Positions 26,072 through 35,018 of a stretch of DNA of 64,000 nt are shown here, piece by piece; the stretch's first letter is position 1; every line of letters begins with the position of its first letter. Below the pieces are notes generated by a model, which had not been told where the DNA came from, ran no database searches, and saw nothing but the letters and a program-made list of their open reading frames with translations. The position numbers and the translations under genes were made by a program. This stretch comes from Desulfovibrionaceae bacterium (GTDB lineage: Bacteria > Desulfobacterota > Desulfovibrionia > Desulfovibrionales > Desulfovibrionaceae): positions 36,422 to 100,421 of the forward strand of contig JAVHLG010000003.1 in the NCBI GenBank assembly GCA_031082225.1. Direction: 5' to 3'.

Positions 26072-28225
26072 ATGCGGCTTTGCGAGCATGCCAGCAAGCT
26101 GATTTTCGCCATGGCGGGCATCCCCGTGCCGCCGGGGATCCTGATCCATCCCGGGCAGTCGGCCGCCCCGCCCTTCCCCCCTCCCTGGCGCCTCAAGTCC
26201 CAGGTGGCGGCCGGGGGCCGGGGCAAGGCCGGGGGCATCGTGCACATCGAAAAGCCGCAGGAGCTTGATGCGGCGGCGCGCCGACTTTTCGACCTGCCCA
26301 TCGCCGGGAAAAAGCCGCCTTTTCTGCGCCTGGAACCGGCCGTAGCCATCGAGCGGGAGATGTACCTGTCCCTGGCCGTGTCCCGCGCCCGCCGCTCCCT
26401 GGCCCTGACCGCAGGCCGACACGGCGGGATGGACGTGGAGCGCCAGGCCGGGGGGAGCCACATCCTCGTCCAGGACGTGCGCCTGCCGGGCGGCCCTTCC
26501 CCCTTCCAGACCCGCTCGGCCTTCTTCCACCTGGGCCTGCCCCATTCCCTGTGGCCGGACTTCGCGGCCCTGGTGAAAAACCTGTTCGCGGCCGTTACCG
26601 GCCAGGGCCTGCTCCTGGCCGAGATCAACCCCCTGGCGCTGACCACGGACGGGATGCTTGCGGTCCTGGACGGCAAGGCGGAGATCGACGACAACGCCGC
26701 TTCCCTCCTGTCCCCGGCAACACGCCCGGAGATTCCCGGAGACCTGGATCCGGTGGAGACCCTGGCCAGGTCGCGGGGGCTGTCGCTCATCAAGCTGCCG
26801 GGATTCGTGGGACTTCTGGCCAACGGCGCAGGCCTGGCCATGGCCACCATGGACCGCCTCAATTTCGCCGGGTTCCCGGCCGCCAACTTCCTGGACGTGG
26901 GCGGGGCCGCCGACGAGGCCGGACTGTCCGCCGCCCTGTCCATCCTGTTCGACGATCCGGCCGTGCGGGTGGTGCTCATCAACCTCTACGGCGGCATCCT
27001 GTCCTGCGAAAAGGTGGCTGTGGCCCTGGGCCGGGTGCTCGGCGGCAGGGAGCCGTCCAAACCCATGGTGGCCCGGCTGGCCGGGAACGGGGCCGCCGAG
27101 GGGCTTACCGTCCTGCACGGGCTGGCCCTGCACGGGCTTGAGGTGGTCCCGGACATGGATGCGGCCATGACGGCCCTGGCCGGACTGTGTCCGCGAGAAA
27201 AACCTGCCGCCAGGCCTGACGAAAATGCGGTCTCGCCGGGATCGCCCCTGCCCGGCGTCATGGCCCGCCCGGCCGCCTCCCGGCACCCCCTGTCCATCCC
27301 GGGCCGGGATGGCCTGCCGCCGCTTGTGCCGCCCGAGGTGGCAGCAGGCGTTCGCCCCATGCGGATCATGATCCAGGGCATAACCGGCAAAACCGCCCGC
27401 CTGCATGCCGGGCTCATGGCCGCCTACGGCGCGGCGAACGCCGGGCAGGTGGTGTGCGGGGTGACGCCGTTTCGGGGCGGCCAGGACGTGGACGGCGTGC
27501 CGGTCTACGACAGCGTGCACCAGGCCCTGGCCGACCACGAGGTCGATATCAGCGTGGTTTTCGTTCCGGCGGCCCATGCCCCGGACGCCATTTTGGAGGC
27601 CGCCCTGGCCGGGGTTCCCCGGGTGGCCTGCATCACCGAGGGCATCCCCCAGTTGGCCATGCTGGAAACCCTGACCGCCCTGGCCACGACCCCCACGTTG
27701 CTTATCGGCCCCAACACCCCGGGGATCATCGTCCCTGGCCGGTTCAAGGCCGGGATCATGCCCGCAGACCCCTTTACGCCCGGTCCGGTGGCCATCTTCT
27801 CCCGCAGCGGAACGCTGACCTACGAGGCGGCGGCCCGGCTCACGGCGGCCGGGATCGGCCAGGCCGCAGCCGTGGGCATGGGCGGCGACCCGTTCACAGG
27901 GCTTGGCTTTCTGGAACTGGCCGAGGCCGTGCGGGACGATCCGGCGGTCGGGGCGGTGCTGATTGTGGGGGAGATCGGCGGGGACGCCGAGGAACGGCTG
28001 GCGGAACACGTCCTGGCCACATCCTATCCCAAACCCGTGGCGGTCTACGTGGCCGGGGTGAGCGCCCCGCCCGGACGGCGGCTGGGACATGCCGGGGCCA
28101 TCCTGGAAAACGCCTCCGGGGCGGCGGAGAAATTCGCCAGCCTGCGCCGGGCCGGGATTTCCATCTGCAAAGACCTTGCGGACGCGGCCCGGACCGTGGC
28201 CGGACTCCTGGCCGACCAGGCATAG
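26072..28225 (+). CDS. Fused succinyl-CoA synthetase (beta-alpha)
   Basis: 717 residues, the sum of an ADP-forming beta subunit (about 1-370) and an alpha subunit (about 425-717) in one chain, joined by a Pro-rich linker. The beta half keeps QVAAGGRGKAGGI (ATP-grasp), AEINPLALTTDG and NLYGGILSCEKVA. The alpha half keeps MIQGITGKTARLHAG (CoA-binding Rossmann) and the phosphohistidine motif GHAGAI after PPGRR. The catalytic residues look intact. GGAGG precedes the ATG. Placed 12 bp after korC, it would convert succinyl-CoA to succinate with substrate-level ATP. Confidence 0.9.
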   Translation: MRLCEHASKLIFAMAGIPVPPGILIHPGQSAAPPFPPPWRLKSQVAAGGRGKAGGIVHIEKPQELDAAARRLFDLPIAGKKPPFLRLEPAVAIEREMYLSLAVSRARRSLALTAGRHGGMDVERQAGGSHILVQDVRLPGGPSPFQTRSAFFHLGLPHSLWPDFAALVKNLFAAVTGQGLLLAEINPLALTTDGMLAVLDGKAEIDDNAASLLSPATRPEIPGDLDPVETLARSRGLSLIKLPGFVGLLANGAGLAMATMDRLNFAGFPAANFLDVGGAADEAGLSAALSILFDDPAVRVVLINLYGGILSCEKVAVALGRVLGGREPSKPMVARLAGNGAAEGLTVLHGLALHGLEVVPDMDAAMTALAGLCPREKPAARPDENAVSPGSPLPGVMARPAASRHPLSIPGRDGLPPLVPPEVAAGVRPMRIMIQGITGKTARLHAGLMAAYGAANAGQVVCGVTPFRGGQDVDGVPVYDSVHQALADHEVDISVVFVPAAHAPDAILEAALAGVPRVACITEGIPQLAMLETLTALATTPTLLIGPNTPGIIVPGRFKAGIMPADPFTPGPVAIFSRSGTLTYEAAARLTAAGIGQAAAVGMGGDPFTGLGFLELAEAVRDDPAVGAVLIVGEIGGDAEERLAEHVLATSYPKPVAVYVAGVSAPPGRRLGHAGAILENASGAAEKFASLRRAGISICKDLADAARTVAGLLADQA

Positions 28226-28265
28226 CCGCCTGGCAACCGGCTGTGTCCGGACCGGGCGGACGGGA

Positions 28266-28700
28266 TCAGTCCCCGTTTTTCTTCGCGCCGTTTTTGGAGC
28301 CGTCCTTGGGTTTCACCGTGCGCACGAAGCCCTTGTACTTGTCTTCCAGCCTGCCCCGCTGTCTGACCAGGGTGGCGTCCGAGGCGGCCTTTTCCTTGTC
28401 CAGATAGTCCTGGTAGCGCTTTTCCGTGGCCACGACGGCCGGGCTGCCCTGCACCGGATGACTGGCCTTGCCCGCTTTCTGGCCGCCGGAGGGGGCTGCG
28501 GCCGGTTCCTTGGCAGCTACGGGGGCTGTGGCCGGTTCGCTGGCGGCGGGTTTCGCCGCCTCTGCCGGGGCCTGCGCGGACGCGGTCGGCTTCTGGGCCT
28601 GGCCGCCCGGATTCGCCGCCGGGACATCCTGGGCCGCCGCCGGTCCCGCCACGGCCAAAAGTCCGATCAAAAAAACGACACCCATGATATTTTTTTGCAT
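28266..28700 (-). CDS. Exported Ala/Pro-rich hypothetical protein
   Basis: 144 residues. Sec signal (MGVVFLIGLLAVAGPAAAQ), then an Ala/Pro/Lys-rich low-complexity stretch to about residue 80, then a charged helical segment (ATEKRYQDYLDKEKAASDATLVRQR) and a Lys/Gly tail. Probably periplasmic and wall- or nucleic-acid-binding by charge, but no family recognised. ATG 28700 has GGAG about 8 nt upstream. It converges on the sucCD fusion gene. Confidence 0.6.
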   Translation of the reverse strand: MQKNIMGVVFLIGLLAVAGPAAAQDVPAANPGGQAQKPTASAQAPAEAAKPAASEPATAPVAAKEPAAAPSGGQKAGKASHPVQGSPAVVATEKRYQDYLDKEKAASDATLVRQRGRLEDKYKGFVRTVKPKDGSKNGAKKNGD

Positions 28701-28879
28701 GGTCAACGCTCCAGGTTCGCACCATATTTCCGCATCGCCGCCGCCCTGCCCCCGTGCAATCTGTTCCAGCGGCCCGGGCCGGTCGCGGCAGGGGGCGAGA
28801 CAAGCACATTTCCCAGCCCCCGGCAACCGGCTTTTTTCCAGGTTCACGCCAAAGGCGCGAGGGGATGGACGTTCAATCC

Positions 28880-28909
28880 TGGACAAGGCAAACGGCCTTG
28901 CCGTATACT
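28880..28909 (+). promoter_or_regulatory. Promoter of the SGNH hydrolase operon
   Basis: TGGACA (28880-28885), 18-nt spacer, TATACT (28904-28909), each five of six to consensus. The ATG at 28917 begins only 7 nt past the -10, so the transcript would be leaderless or nearly so. Confidence 0.65.
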
Positions 28910-28916
28910 AAAAAGG

Positions 28917-30161
28917 ATGCGCGCGTTTCCACGTCCCTCCCGAATCACCATCCTGGCCCTCTGCCTCGCCGTCGCCGTCGCCGTGATCCTGGCCATCGGC
29001 TGCATGCGGGGATTGGACGCCCCGGCCCGAACCTCCGATCAGGCGACGGAAGTCCCTGCTCCTATCGCTTCGGGCGACCGGTCCGCCGCGTCCGCCCCCG
29101 TCGGGCACGAATCCCCGGTTGCGGCTGCGATCCCCGAGGCCGACACCACCCCGGGCACAGCGTCCCCCCAACCGTCCCCCCTTGCCGCATCCACTTTTTC
29201 CCATATGGTGGAGCCGCTTACGGCCAGACTGTTCATCGTCGCCCAGGACGTCGCCCCCAATGCGCCGACGGAGACAGGACCGCCTGCGGCAGCCCGGTCG
29301 GCCCCGCCATCCGACCGGCCGGAACCGGCCTCGGCACAGGCCGCCGTGGCCGAAACCGCCGCGAACCCCGCACTGCCCGCGGCAGCGCCGCAACCGGCCG
29401 CACCGGCCGCACCGGCGTCCATCGCCGAACCCGCGCCGGACACATCGGACGCCCCTGTGGAGCTTGCCGCCATGTCCCAGCCGCGCCCGCACGGTCCGGC
29501 CAAGCCGGATCTGAAGCCGGAACCGGCCCCGGAAAACGTGGCGAAATCCCAGCCCCGCACGGTCCTGGTGGTGGGGGATTCCTTCGCCGTGGGCATCGGC
29601 ATGACCATGGCCGAATCCCTGCGCGGGGCAAAGGACATCCGGCTTGATCAAAAAGGCAAGACCTCCAGCGGCCTGGACAACGTCAAATTCCACAACTGGG
29701 GAAAGACCCTGGAGGGCCTTCTGGCCGCGACCCGGCCCGATGCCCTGGTGGTCATGATCGGCGGCAACGATGCCCAAAACGGTCCCGGCACCGAGGCCTG
29801 GGCCGACAGCTACCGACAAAAAGCCGGGGGGTTTCTGGCCATCGCCGCCCAAAAAAACGTCCCGGTCTATTGGGTTTCCCTGCCCCCCATGCGCGAGGCG
29901 GGGCTCAACGCCCGGGTCAAGACCACCAACGCGGCCATGCGCGCGGCATGCGAATCCGGCCCCAACTGCCGGTTCATCGACGCCTGGGATCTTTTTTCGG
30001 ATGACAAGGGCGAGTTTGCCGCAGAAAAAAACCTCGGCGGCAAAAACGTGAAACTGCGGGGCAAGGACGGCGTGCATTTCACCATGGCCGGCTACCGGCT
30101 CTTAAGCGACCGCATTCTTGAAGGATTCGTCCCAACCATGGAAATAAGCCAGAAAAAATGA
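28917..30161 (+). CDS. SGNH/DUF459-type envelope hydrolase 1
   Basis: 414 residues. N-terminal hydrophobic anchor (ITILALCLAVAVAVILAIGC, an imperfect lipobox), a long Ala/Pro-rich linker (about 40-210), then the SGNH domain. Catalytic blocks: Ser in VVGDSFAVG (about residue 221), Gly block KTSSGLDN, Asn block MIGGNDAQNG, and Asp-His in KDGVHFT (about 384-387). Relatives are esterases or lipases, some acting on O-acetylated peptidoglycan or polysaccharide. First of three tandem paralogues; the ATG lacks a usable ribosome site (AAGG touches it). Confidence 0.82.
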   Translation: MRAFPRPSRITILALCLAVAVAVILAIGCMRGLDAPARTSDQATEVPAPIASGDRSAASAPVGHESPVAAAIPEADTTPGTASPQPSPLAASTFSHMVEPLTARLFIVAQDVAPNAPTETGPPAAARSAPPSDRPEPASAQAAVAETAANPALPAAAPQPAAPAAPASIAEPAPDTSDAPVELAAMSQPRPHGPAKPDLKPEPAPENVAKSQPRTVLVVGDSFAVGIGMTMAESLRGAKDIRLDQKGKTSSGLDNVKFHNWGKTLEGLLAATRPDALVVMIGGNDAQNGPGTEAWADSYRQKAGGFLAIAAQKNVPVYWVSLPPMREAGLNARVKTTNAAMRAACESGPNCRFIDAWDLFSDDKGEFAAEKNLGGKNVKLRGKDGVHFTMAGYRLLSDRILEGFVPTMEISQKK

Positions 30162-30177
30162 TTGGGACAGCCAGAAC

Positions 30178-31404
30178 ATGACACGTCGCATCCGGCTCCG
30201 TACCTGGTTTCCCGCCTTTGGCATCTACGTGACGGCCTTCATGGTCGTGGGCTTTTTCAATATCGAAAAAATCACCCTGTGGGCCGAGGACCGCATTGCC
30301 GAAACCCACTCCTCGCGCATCCTGCGCGGACTTCGCGCCGTGCGGGACGTCTACCGCCATTCCCCCCTGGCCAACCTCACGGCGGACGCGGACCGCGCCC
30401 TGGCCCCACTTTTCCACGACACCTACAAATCCACCCCGATCACGGGCGATTCTTCCGCTTCCGCCGATGGCCGCAAGACCGGGACGGAGGCCGAAGACCC
30501 TTATGCCGTGGTCAAGCGGCCGACCGTCAAGGGCCTGCGCCCCCTGGACCGAAACCAGCTCATGGCGGCCCTGGCCCCGGAGGCGGCGCCCGCTGTGCCT
30601 GAGACCGACATGCCCGCCGATCCGGCCACCCCTGCGGACATCGCCGTCCGCGCCGACGCCGCGCCCCCGGACCAGGGAACCTTCTCCCTGACCCAGGCCC
30701 GCCTGGAGCCGCCCCACCGCATCCTGGTGGTGGGCGACTCCCTGGCCATCGGCCTGGCCCTGTCCCTGCGCCGGGCGATGAACGAATATCAGGACGTGAC
30801 GCTCATCGAGGAGGGAAAGGTCTCCAGCGGCCTGGCCAACCCCAAATATTTCAATTGGGAAAAGGCCCTGCAGACCTTTGTGGAGAAGTATTCCCCGACC
30901 ATGGTGGTGGTCATGATGGGGGCCAACGACGCCAAGTACATCAATCTTGACGAAAAACCGCGCGAGCCCGGCTCGCCGAACAAAAGCTGGGCCGAGGTCT
31001 TCGCCATGCGCATGGAGGGCTTTCTGGACATCCCGGCCAAGCGCGATCTTCCGGTGTTCTGGATCGGCCTGCCGGTCATGGGCGACCCCACCTACGCCAG
31101 GCAGGCCCAGGCCATGAACGACATCGTGCGCACGGAGTGCGGCAAATATCCCAACTGCCGCTTCCTGGACACCTGGAACCTCCTGTGCGATCCCGAGGAC
31201 ACCTACGCGGCGTTTTTGAAAAACGACAAAGGGGCCAAGGTCAAGATCCGGGCCAACGACAAAATCCACTTCACCGTGGCCGGCGGAGACATACTGGCCC
31301 AGTCGTTTTTCGATCAGGCGTCCAACCATGCCGTCTTTCGTGGAAAATCGGAACAGGCCGCCGAGACGGCGGCAGGCGGCCAGACGTCCGCAGGCGCCCC
31401 GTGA
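30178..31404 (+). CDS. SGNH/DUF459-type envelope hydrolase 2
   Basis: 408 residues with one N-terminal membrane anchor (WFPAFGIYVTAFMVVGFF) and an extracytoplasmic SGNH domain: VVGDSLAIG (about residue 185), KVSSGLANPKYFNWEKAL, MMGANDAKYI, NDKIHFT (about 360). The linker is shorter than in hydrolase 1. It lies 16 bp after the first paralogue and overlaps the third as GTGA. Confidence 0.85.
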   Translation: MTRRIRLRTWFPAFGIYVTAFMVVGFFNIEKITLWAEDRIAETHSSRILRGLRAVRDVYRHSPLANLTADADRALAPLFHDTYKSTPITGDSSASADGRKTGTEAEDPYAVVKRPTVKGLRPLDRNQLMAALAPEAAPAVPETDMPADPATPADIAVRADAAPPDQGTFSLTQARLEPPHRILVVGDSLAIGLALSLRRAMNEYQDVTLIEEGKVSSGLANPKYFNWEKALQTFVEKYSPTMVVVMMGANDAKYINLDEKPREPGSPNKSWAEVFAMRMEGFLDIPAKRDLPVFWIGLPVMGDPTYARQAQAMNDIVRTECGKYPNCRFLDTWNLLCDPEDTYAAFLKNDKGAKVKIRANDKIHFTVAGGDILAQSFFDQASNHAVFRGKSEQAAETAAGGQTSAGAP

Positions 31405-32480
31405 CACGGCATGCCTTCGGCCCCCCGCCTCGAAAACGACGTTTCATCCCGTGGGCTTCCCCGTTGCCCTCTCTTTTGTCGAGGTTTCTTCTGGCCGTCC
31501 TGTGCACCATTCTCCCTGCGGCATGCGGCGATTCCCCGGAATCCGTCCAGGTGGCCCCCCGGGATCTCTTCCAGGCCCGGGGGCCGGAAAAGTCCCCGCC
31601 AGTCGTCCTGGTGGTCGGGGATTCCCTGTCCATCAGCCTGGCCGACACCCTGGAAGGCGTGTTGAACGGACATGGCAGGGCCATGGTCCGGCTTGGAAGG
31701 GTGGGCGGCGGCCTGACCTGGCCGGAGCTTCTGGATTTTCCCCAGGCCCTCCCTGATCTTTTGCGCAAACACCGGCCGGACGTGGCCATTTTCATGATCG
31801 GGGCCAACGACGCCAGACCCCTGGTCACCCCGGACGGAACGCGGGTGCTGTTCGACTCCACCCCGTGGAAGGCGGCCTACGCCGCCGCCGCCGCCCGCCT
31901 GATCGACATGGTCCTTGCCGCCAATCCCGGGGCCGCCGTCTTCTGGGTCGGCGCACCGCCCATGGCCGACAAGAACCTGAGCGCCGCCCTGCGCACCGTC
32001 AACGCCGCCCTGCGCAGCGCCTGCACGGCCACGGCCTCCTGTCGCTTCATCGATACCTGGGACATCTTCTCCGACGCCGAGGACGCCTACACCCCCACGG
32101 CCCGCGACCCTGGCGGGGCGCAGGTCCCCCTGCGCACCGGGGACGGGGTGCATCTGACCGACACCGGAGCCAGGCGCCTGGCCGCCCGGGTCGCCGCAGC
32201 CACGGGCGACGCCCTGCCCGTCCCGCCCTCCCCGGCCCGGGACGCCCTGTTCGCGGCCCTGACGGATCTGACCCCCATCCCCCAGGCCACGGCCGCCCCC
32301 ACGCCGGTCGAGAAGGGTCCGCGCGGGCATACGGTCAAGCGCGGCGAAACCCTGGCCTCCATCGCCAGGCAGTACGGCCTGAACCCCGAGGCCCTGAAAC
32401 GGGCCAACCGGGGCCTGGATCCGAAAAAAATGCGCCCCGGGCAGACCTTGAACCTGCCTGCCGACGAAAACGGCCCCTGA
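31401..32480 (+). CDS. SGNH/DUF459-type hydrolase 3 with C-terminal LysM
   Basis: 359 residues from GTG 31401, which overlaps the preceding stop as GTGA. Signal or lipoprotein-like N-terminus (LLSRFLLAVLCTILPAACG). SGNH blocks: VVGDSLSIS (about residue 73), RVGGGLTW, MIGANDARP, GDGVHLT (about 248). A LysM domain ends the protein (HTVKRGETLASIARQYGLN...ANRGLDPKKMRPGQTLNLP, about 310-354). LysM binds GlcNAc-containing glycan, which ties this copy, and by extension the trio, to peptidoglycan. Confidence 0.85.
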   Translation: MTRHAFGPPPRKRRFIPWASPLPSLLSRFLLAVLCTILPAACGDSPESVQVAPRDLFQARGPEKSPPVVLVVGDSLSISLADTLEGVLNGHGRAMVRLGRVGGGLTWPELLDFPQALPDLLRKHRPDVAIFMIGANDARPLVTPDGTRVLFDSTPWKAAYAAAAARLIDMVLAANPGAAVFWVGAPPMADKNLSAALRTVNAALRSACTATASCRFIDTWDIFSDAEDAYTPTARDPGGAQVPLRTGDGVHLTDTGARRLAARVAAATGDALPVPPSPARDALFAALTDLTPIPQATAAPTPVEKGPRGHTVKRGETLASIARQYGLNPEALKRANRGLDPKKMRPGQTLNLPADENGP

Positions 32481-32562
32481 ATCACGCGACGCCGCGCCCC
32501 GCGACGGTGCGTACCGGCCGCCCGCCGCCCTTTCTGCATTGCCGGACTCCCGGGAAACCCTC

Positions 32563-33801
32563 ATGGCCCAAAGCGCGCTGGGGCTTTTTGTTCTTGTGGC
32601 GATTGCCTGGCTGGCAAGTGAGAACCGCAGGGCGGTGCGCCTGCGGACCATTGTGGCGGGACTGCTGCTGCAGTTGGGCGTGGCCCTGGTCTTTTTGAAA
32701 CTTCCGGCGGTCAAGGAAGCCTTCCTGTGGCTCAACCAGGCGGTCATGGCCCTGGACACGGCCACCACGGCAGGCACCTCTTTCGTCTTCGGCTATCTCG
32801 GCGGCTCATCACCGCCTTTTGCCGAAACCGGCATGGGCAGCACCTTTGTCATGGCCTGCAAGGCCCTGCCGCTGATGCTGGTGATCAGCGCCCTGTCCTC
32901 GCTCCTGTTTTATTGGCGGGTGCTCCCCGCCCTGGTCAAGGTGTTGTCCAAGGCCTTGCAAAAAACCATGGACATCGGCGGGGCGCTGGGGGTGAGCGTG
33001 GCCGCCAACATCTTCGTGGGCATGGTGGAGGCCCCGCTTTTCATCCGCCCCTATCTGGCGGACATGACCCGAAGCGAGCTGTTCACGGTCATGACCGCCG
33101 GCATGGCCACCATCGCCGGGACGGTCATGGTGCTCTACGCCACCTTTCTGCGAAACGTGATCCCCGACGCCCTGGGGCACATCCTGGTCGCCTCCATCAT
33201 CAGCGCCCCGGCGGCCATCCTGGTGGCCAGGGTCATGATCCCCGAGACCGCCCGGGTCACCGACGGGGCCATCACCCCGCCCAGTCCGGCCTCGGGGCCC
33301 ATGGACGCCATCACCCGGGGCGCGACGGACGGCATGGGGCTTCTCATCAACGTCGCCGGAACCCTTATCGTGCTGGTGGCCATGGTCTCCCTGGTGGATC
33401 AGATGCTTGGTCTTCTGCCCGACGTCCTCGGCGGGCCGCTCACCCTGCCCCGGCTCTTCGGATTCGCCTTCCGCCCCCTGGTGTGGCTTTGCGGCATTCC
33501 CTGGGCCGAGTCGGAGACGGCCGGAATGCTCATGGGCACCAAGACCGCCTTAAACGAGCTTATAGCCTATCTGGAGATGTCGCGGCTTCCCGCCGACGCC
33601 CTCTCGGAACGCTCCCGCATGATTTTGACCTACGCCATGTGCGGGTTCGCCAACTTCGGCAGCCTGGGCATCCTGGTGGGCGGCATGGGGGCCATGGCCC
33701 CCGGACGCCGCAGCGAGATCGTGGCCCTGGGCATGCGCTCCATCGTGGCCGGAACCCTGGCCACGCTCATGACCGGGGCCGTGGTGGGCATCCTGTATTA
33801 G
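32563..33801 (+). CDS. Concentrative nucleoside transporter, NupC/CNT family
   Basis: 412 residues with about 8-10 membrane helices. CNT landmarks: SFVFGYLGGSS, GVSVAANIFVGMVEAPLFIRPYL (the NxFxGxxEAPL loop that binds nucleoside), GMATIAGTVM, and the late YAMCGFANFGSLGILVGG segment. It imports nucleosides with Na+ or H+. ATG 32563 is preferred to an in-frame TTG at 32539; neither has a strong ribosome site. Confidence 0.9.
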   Translation: MAQSALGLFVLVAIAWLASENRRAVRLRTIVAGLLLQLGVALVFLKLPAVKEAFLWLNQAVMALDTATTAGTSFVFGYLGGSSPPFAETGMGSTFVMACKALPLMLVISALSSLLFYWRVLPALVKVLSKALQKTMDIGGALGVSVAANIFVGMVEAPLFIRPYLADMTRSELFTVMTAGMATIAGTVMVLYATFLRNVIPDALGHILVASIISAPAAILVARVMIPETARVTDGAITPPSPASGPMDAITRGATDGMGLLINVAGTLIVLVAMVSLVDQMLGLLPDVLGGPLTLPRLFGFAFRPLVWLCGIPWAESETAGMLMGTKTALNELIAYLEMSRLPADALSERSRMILTYAMCGFANFGSLGILVGGMGAMAPGRRSEIVALGMRSIVAGTLATLMTGAVVGILY

Positions 33802-34010
33802 CTTCGCGGCGGCACCGCCCCTGTCGCCTCCCCTTCGGGCGCGTCACGCTCCCGCCGCTCCCGGCAGGGCATGTTCTTGTGCACCGGCCGGTCCTTGAGG
33901 GAACAATACAGGGCCACGAAGGTCCGGCAACTGCCCGAGCCGTCGATGCCGTCCTTTTGCGGCCAGGAGGCGTACCGACATCCCAGGTCGCAAAAACCGA
34001 TGCTGTCCAT
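33798..34010 (-). CDS. Small cysteine-rich protein
   Basis: 70 residues, no signal peptide. Five cysteines at 7, 11, 28, 36 and 49 (CDLGC, SC, YC, PC) suggest a metal site. The start is well supported: AAGGAG lies 6 nt before ATG 34010. The phrase DGSGSCRTFVALYCSLK is not low-complexity and reads like a conserved core. Its TAA overlaps the convergent transporter stop by 3 bp. Function unknown. Confidence 0.72.
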   Translation of the reverse strand: MDSIGFCDLGCRYASWPQKDGIDGSGSCRTFVALYCSLKDRPVHKNMPCRERRERDAPEGEATGAVPPRS

Positions 34011-34179
34011 GCCACACTCCTTTTTCCCGGCTGTATGCCGTGCCAGCCGGATTTGCAACGCCACGGTCCCCCGCTGCCACCGACGCCCAGCCCCAACCCA
34101 TCCAGCCGCCATCCCCTTCCCCACAATCGCCTTGCCGGGCGGCCAGAGTCATGTCTCCGTAAGAATCCCAAAATTTTTG

Positions 34180-34208
34180 TTGACAATGATAATCGCTTTC
34201 AATTAAAC
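34180..34208 (+). promoter_or_regulatory. Iron-regulated promoter with overlapping Fur box
   Basis: TTGACA at 34180-34185 with a weak -10 near 34203. The Fur-box-like 19-mer GACAATGATAATCGCTTTC (34182-34200) matches the classic GATAATGATAATCATTATC at 15 of 19 positions and covers the spacer, so iron-loaded Fur would block polymerase. Confidence 0.8.
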
Positions 34209-34227
34209 ATGGCCCAACACAAACATT

Positions 34228-34246
34228 GAGAATCATAATCACTTCG
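34228..34246 (+). promoter_or_regulatory. Second Fur-box-like site
   Basis: GAGAATCATAATCACTTCG matches the 19-mer consensus at 13 of 19. It lies between the promoter and the ribosome site of the DUF2325 gene and would extend Fur binding downstream. Confidence 0.6.
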
Positions 34247-34259
34247 AGGGAGGCAGATC

Positions 34260-34535
34260 ATGTGCGCATCGCTTATCGGCGGAATGGACCGGCTCAAGCG
34301 TGATTATATCGAGGCCGCAAAGGAAGGCGGCGTAACGCTCAAATGTTTTACCGGCAAGGAACGCGGCATCGCGGCCCAGATCGGCGAATCCGACCTGGTC
34401 ATCGTGTTCACCAACAAGGTGTCCCATGAGGCCCGGCGCGAGGCCGCCAAGGCCGCGAAATCCCGCAATATCCCCCTGCGCATGCTGCACTCATGCGGCG
34501 TGTCCTCCCTGCGCGATTGTCTGCGTACCGGATAA
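34260..34535 (+). CDS. DUF2325 protein, Fur-regulated
   Basis: 91 residues: MCASLIGGMDRLKRDYIEAA, SDLVIVFTNKVSHEARREAAK, NIPLRMLHSCGVSSLRDCL. This is the DUF2325 alpha/beta module, with cysteines at 2, 29, 79 and 86. GAGGGAGG precedes the ATG. Biochemical role unknown. The double Fur site makes it an iron-starvation gene. It may correspond to one of the hypothetical Fur-regulon genes described for Desulfovibrio (the genYZ pair), an equivalence I infer from order and size only. Confidence 0.8.
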   Translation: MCASLIGGMDRLKRDYIEAAKEGGVTLKCFTGKERGIAAQIGESDLVIVFTNKVSHEARREAAKAAKSRNIPLRMLHSCGVSSLRDCLRTG

Positions 34536-34658
34536 GCGGGCGACCAAAACGACCAGTCCCTGCGGTTTACGGCTTTGCCGCACAAACGATTCCGGCGCTG
34601 AACATTTCAGCGGCATGTACCCAAGATGCCCATGGTTCTGGGAAAAGGAGTGACGATC

Positions 34659-34973
34659 ATGAGCACGGCGGAAAAAATCGTTCTTCTCAATCAGAACGGA
34701 AGGGACGCATTCACCCATGGCCGCTACGAAGACGCCCTGTACTACCTGGGCATGGCGGCGGACCGGGCCAGGCTGGCTGGAACACCCTTGCAGGAGGCGG
34801 ACATCCGCAACACCATCGGCCTGGTTTTCCGCGATCTGGGCAATCCGGCCCAGGCGGAAATCCATTTCAAACTGGCCTTGGCGCTCATCGTAAAAAAGGC
34901 CGGTGACGACGCCCCCTTGTATTCCGTGGTCACGGCCAACCTGAAGAATCTGCGCGAAGCGGCCAGGATGTGA
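34659..34973 (+). CDS. Small TPR protein in the Fur-regulated cluster
   Basis: 104 residues with two or three TPR helices: GRDAFTHGRYEDALYYLGMAADRARLAG and EADIRNTIGLVFRDLGNPAQAEIHFKLALAL. No signal peptide, so probably a cytoplasmic adaptor. AAAGGAG lies 8 nt before ATG 34659. It follows the DUF2325 gene by 123 bp and is likely in its operon. Confidence 0.78.
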   Translation: MSTAEKIVLLNQNGRDAFTHGRYEDALYYLGMAADRARLAGTPLQEADIRNTIGLVFRDLGNPAQAEIHFKLALALIVKKAGDDAPLYSVVTANLKNLREAARM

Positions 34974-35018
34974 CGTATCCGGGCATGGGCCCACGAAAAC
35001 ACCAGGAGGAAGCCCACC

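Noticed and set aside
25658..28090. 810-codon minus-strand open frame
   Set aside because: It is antisense to korC and the succinyl-CoA synthetase fusion; its composition is His/Gly/Arg-rich shadow coding with no domain.
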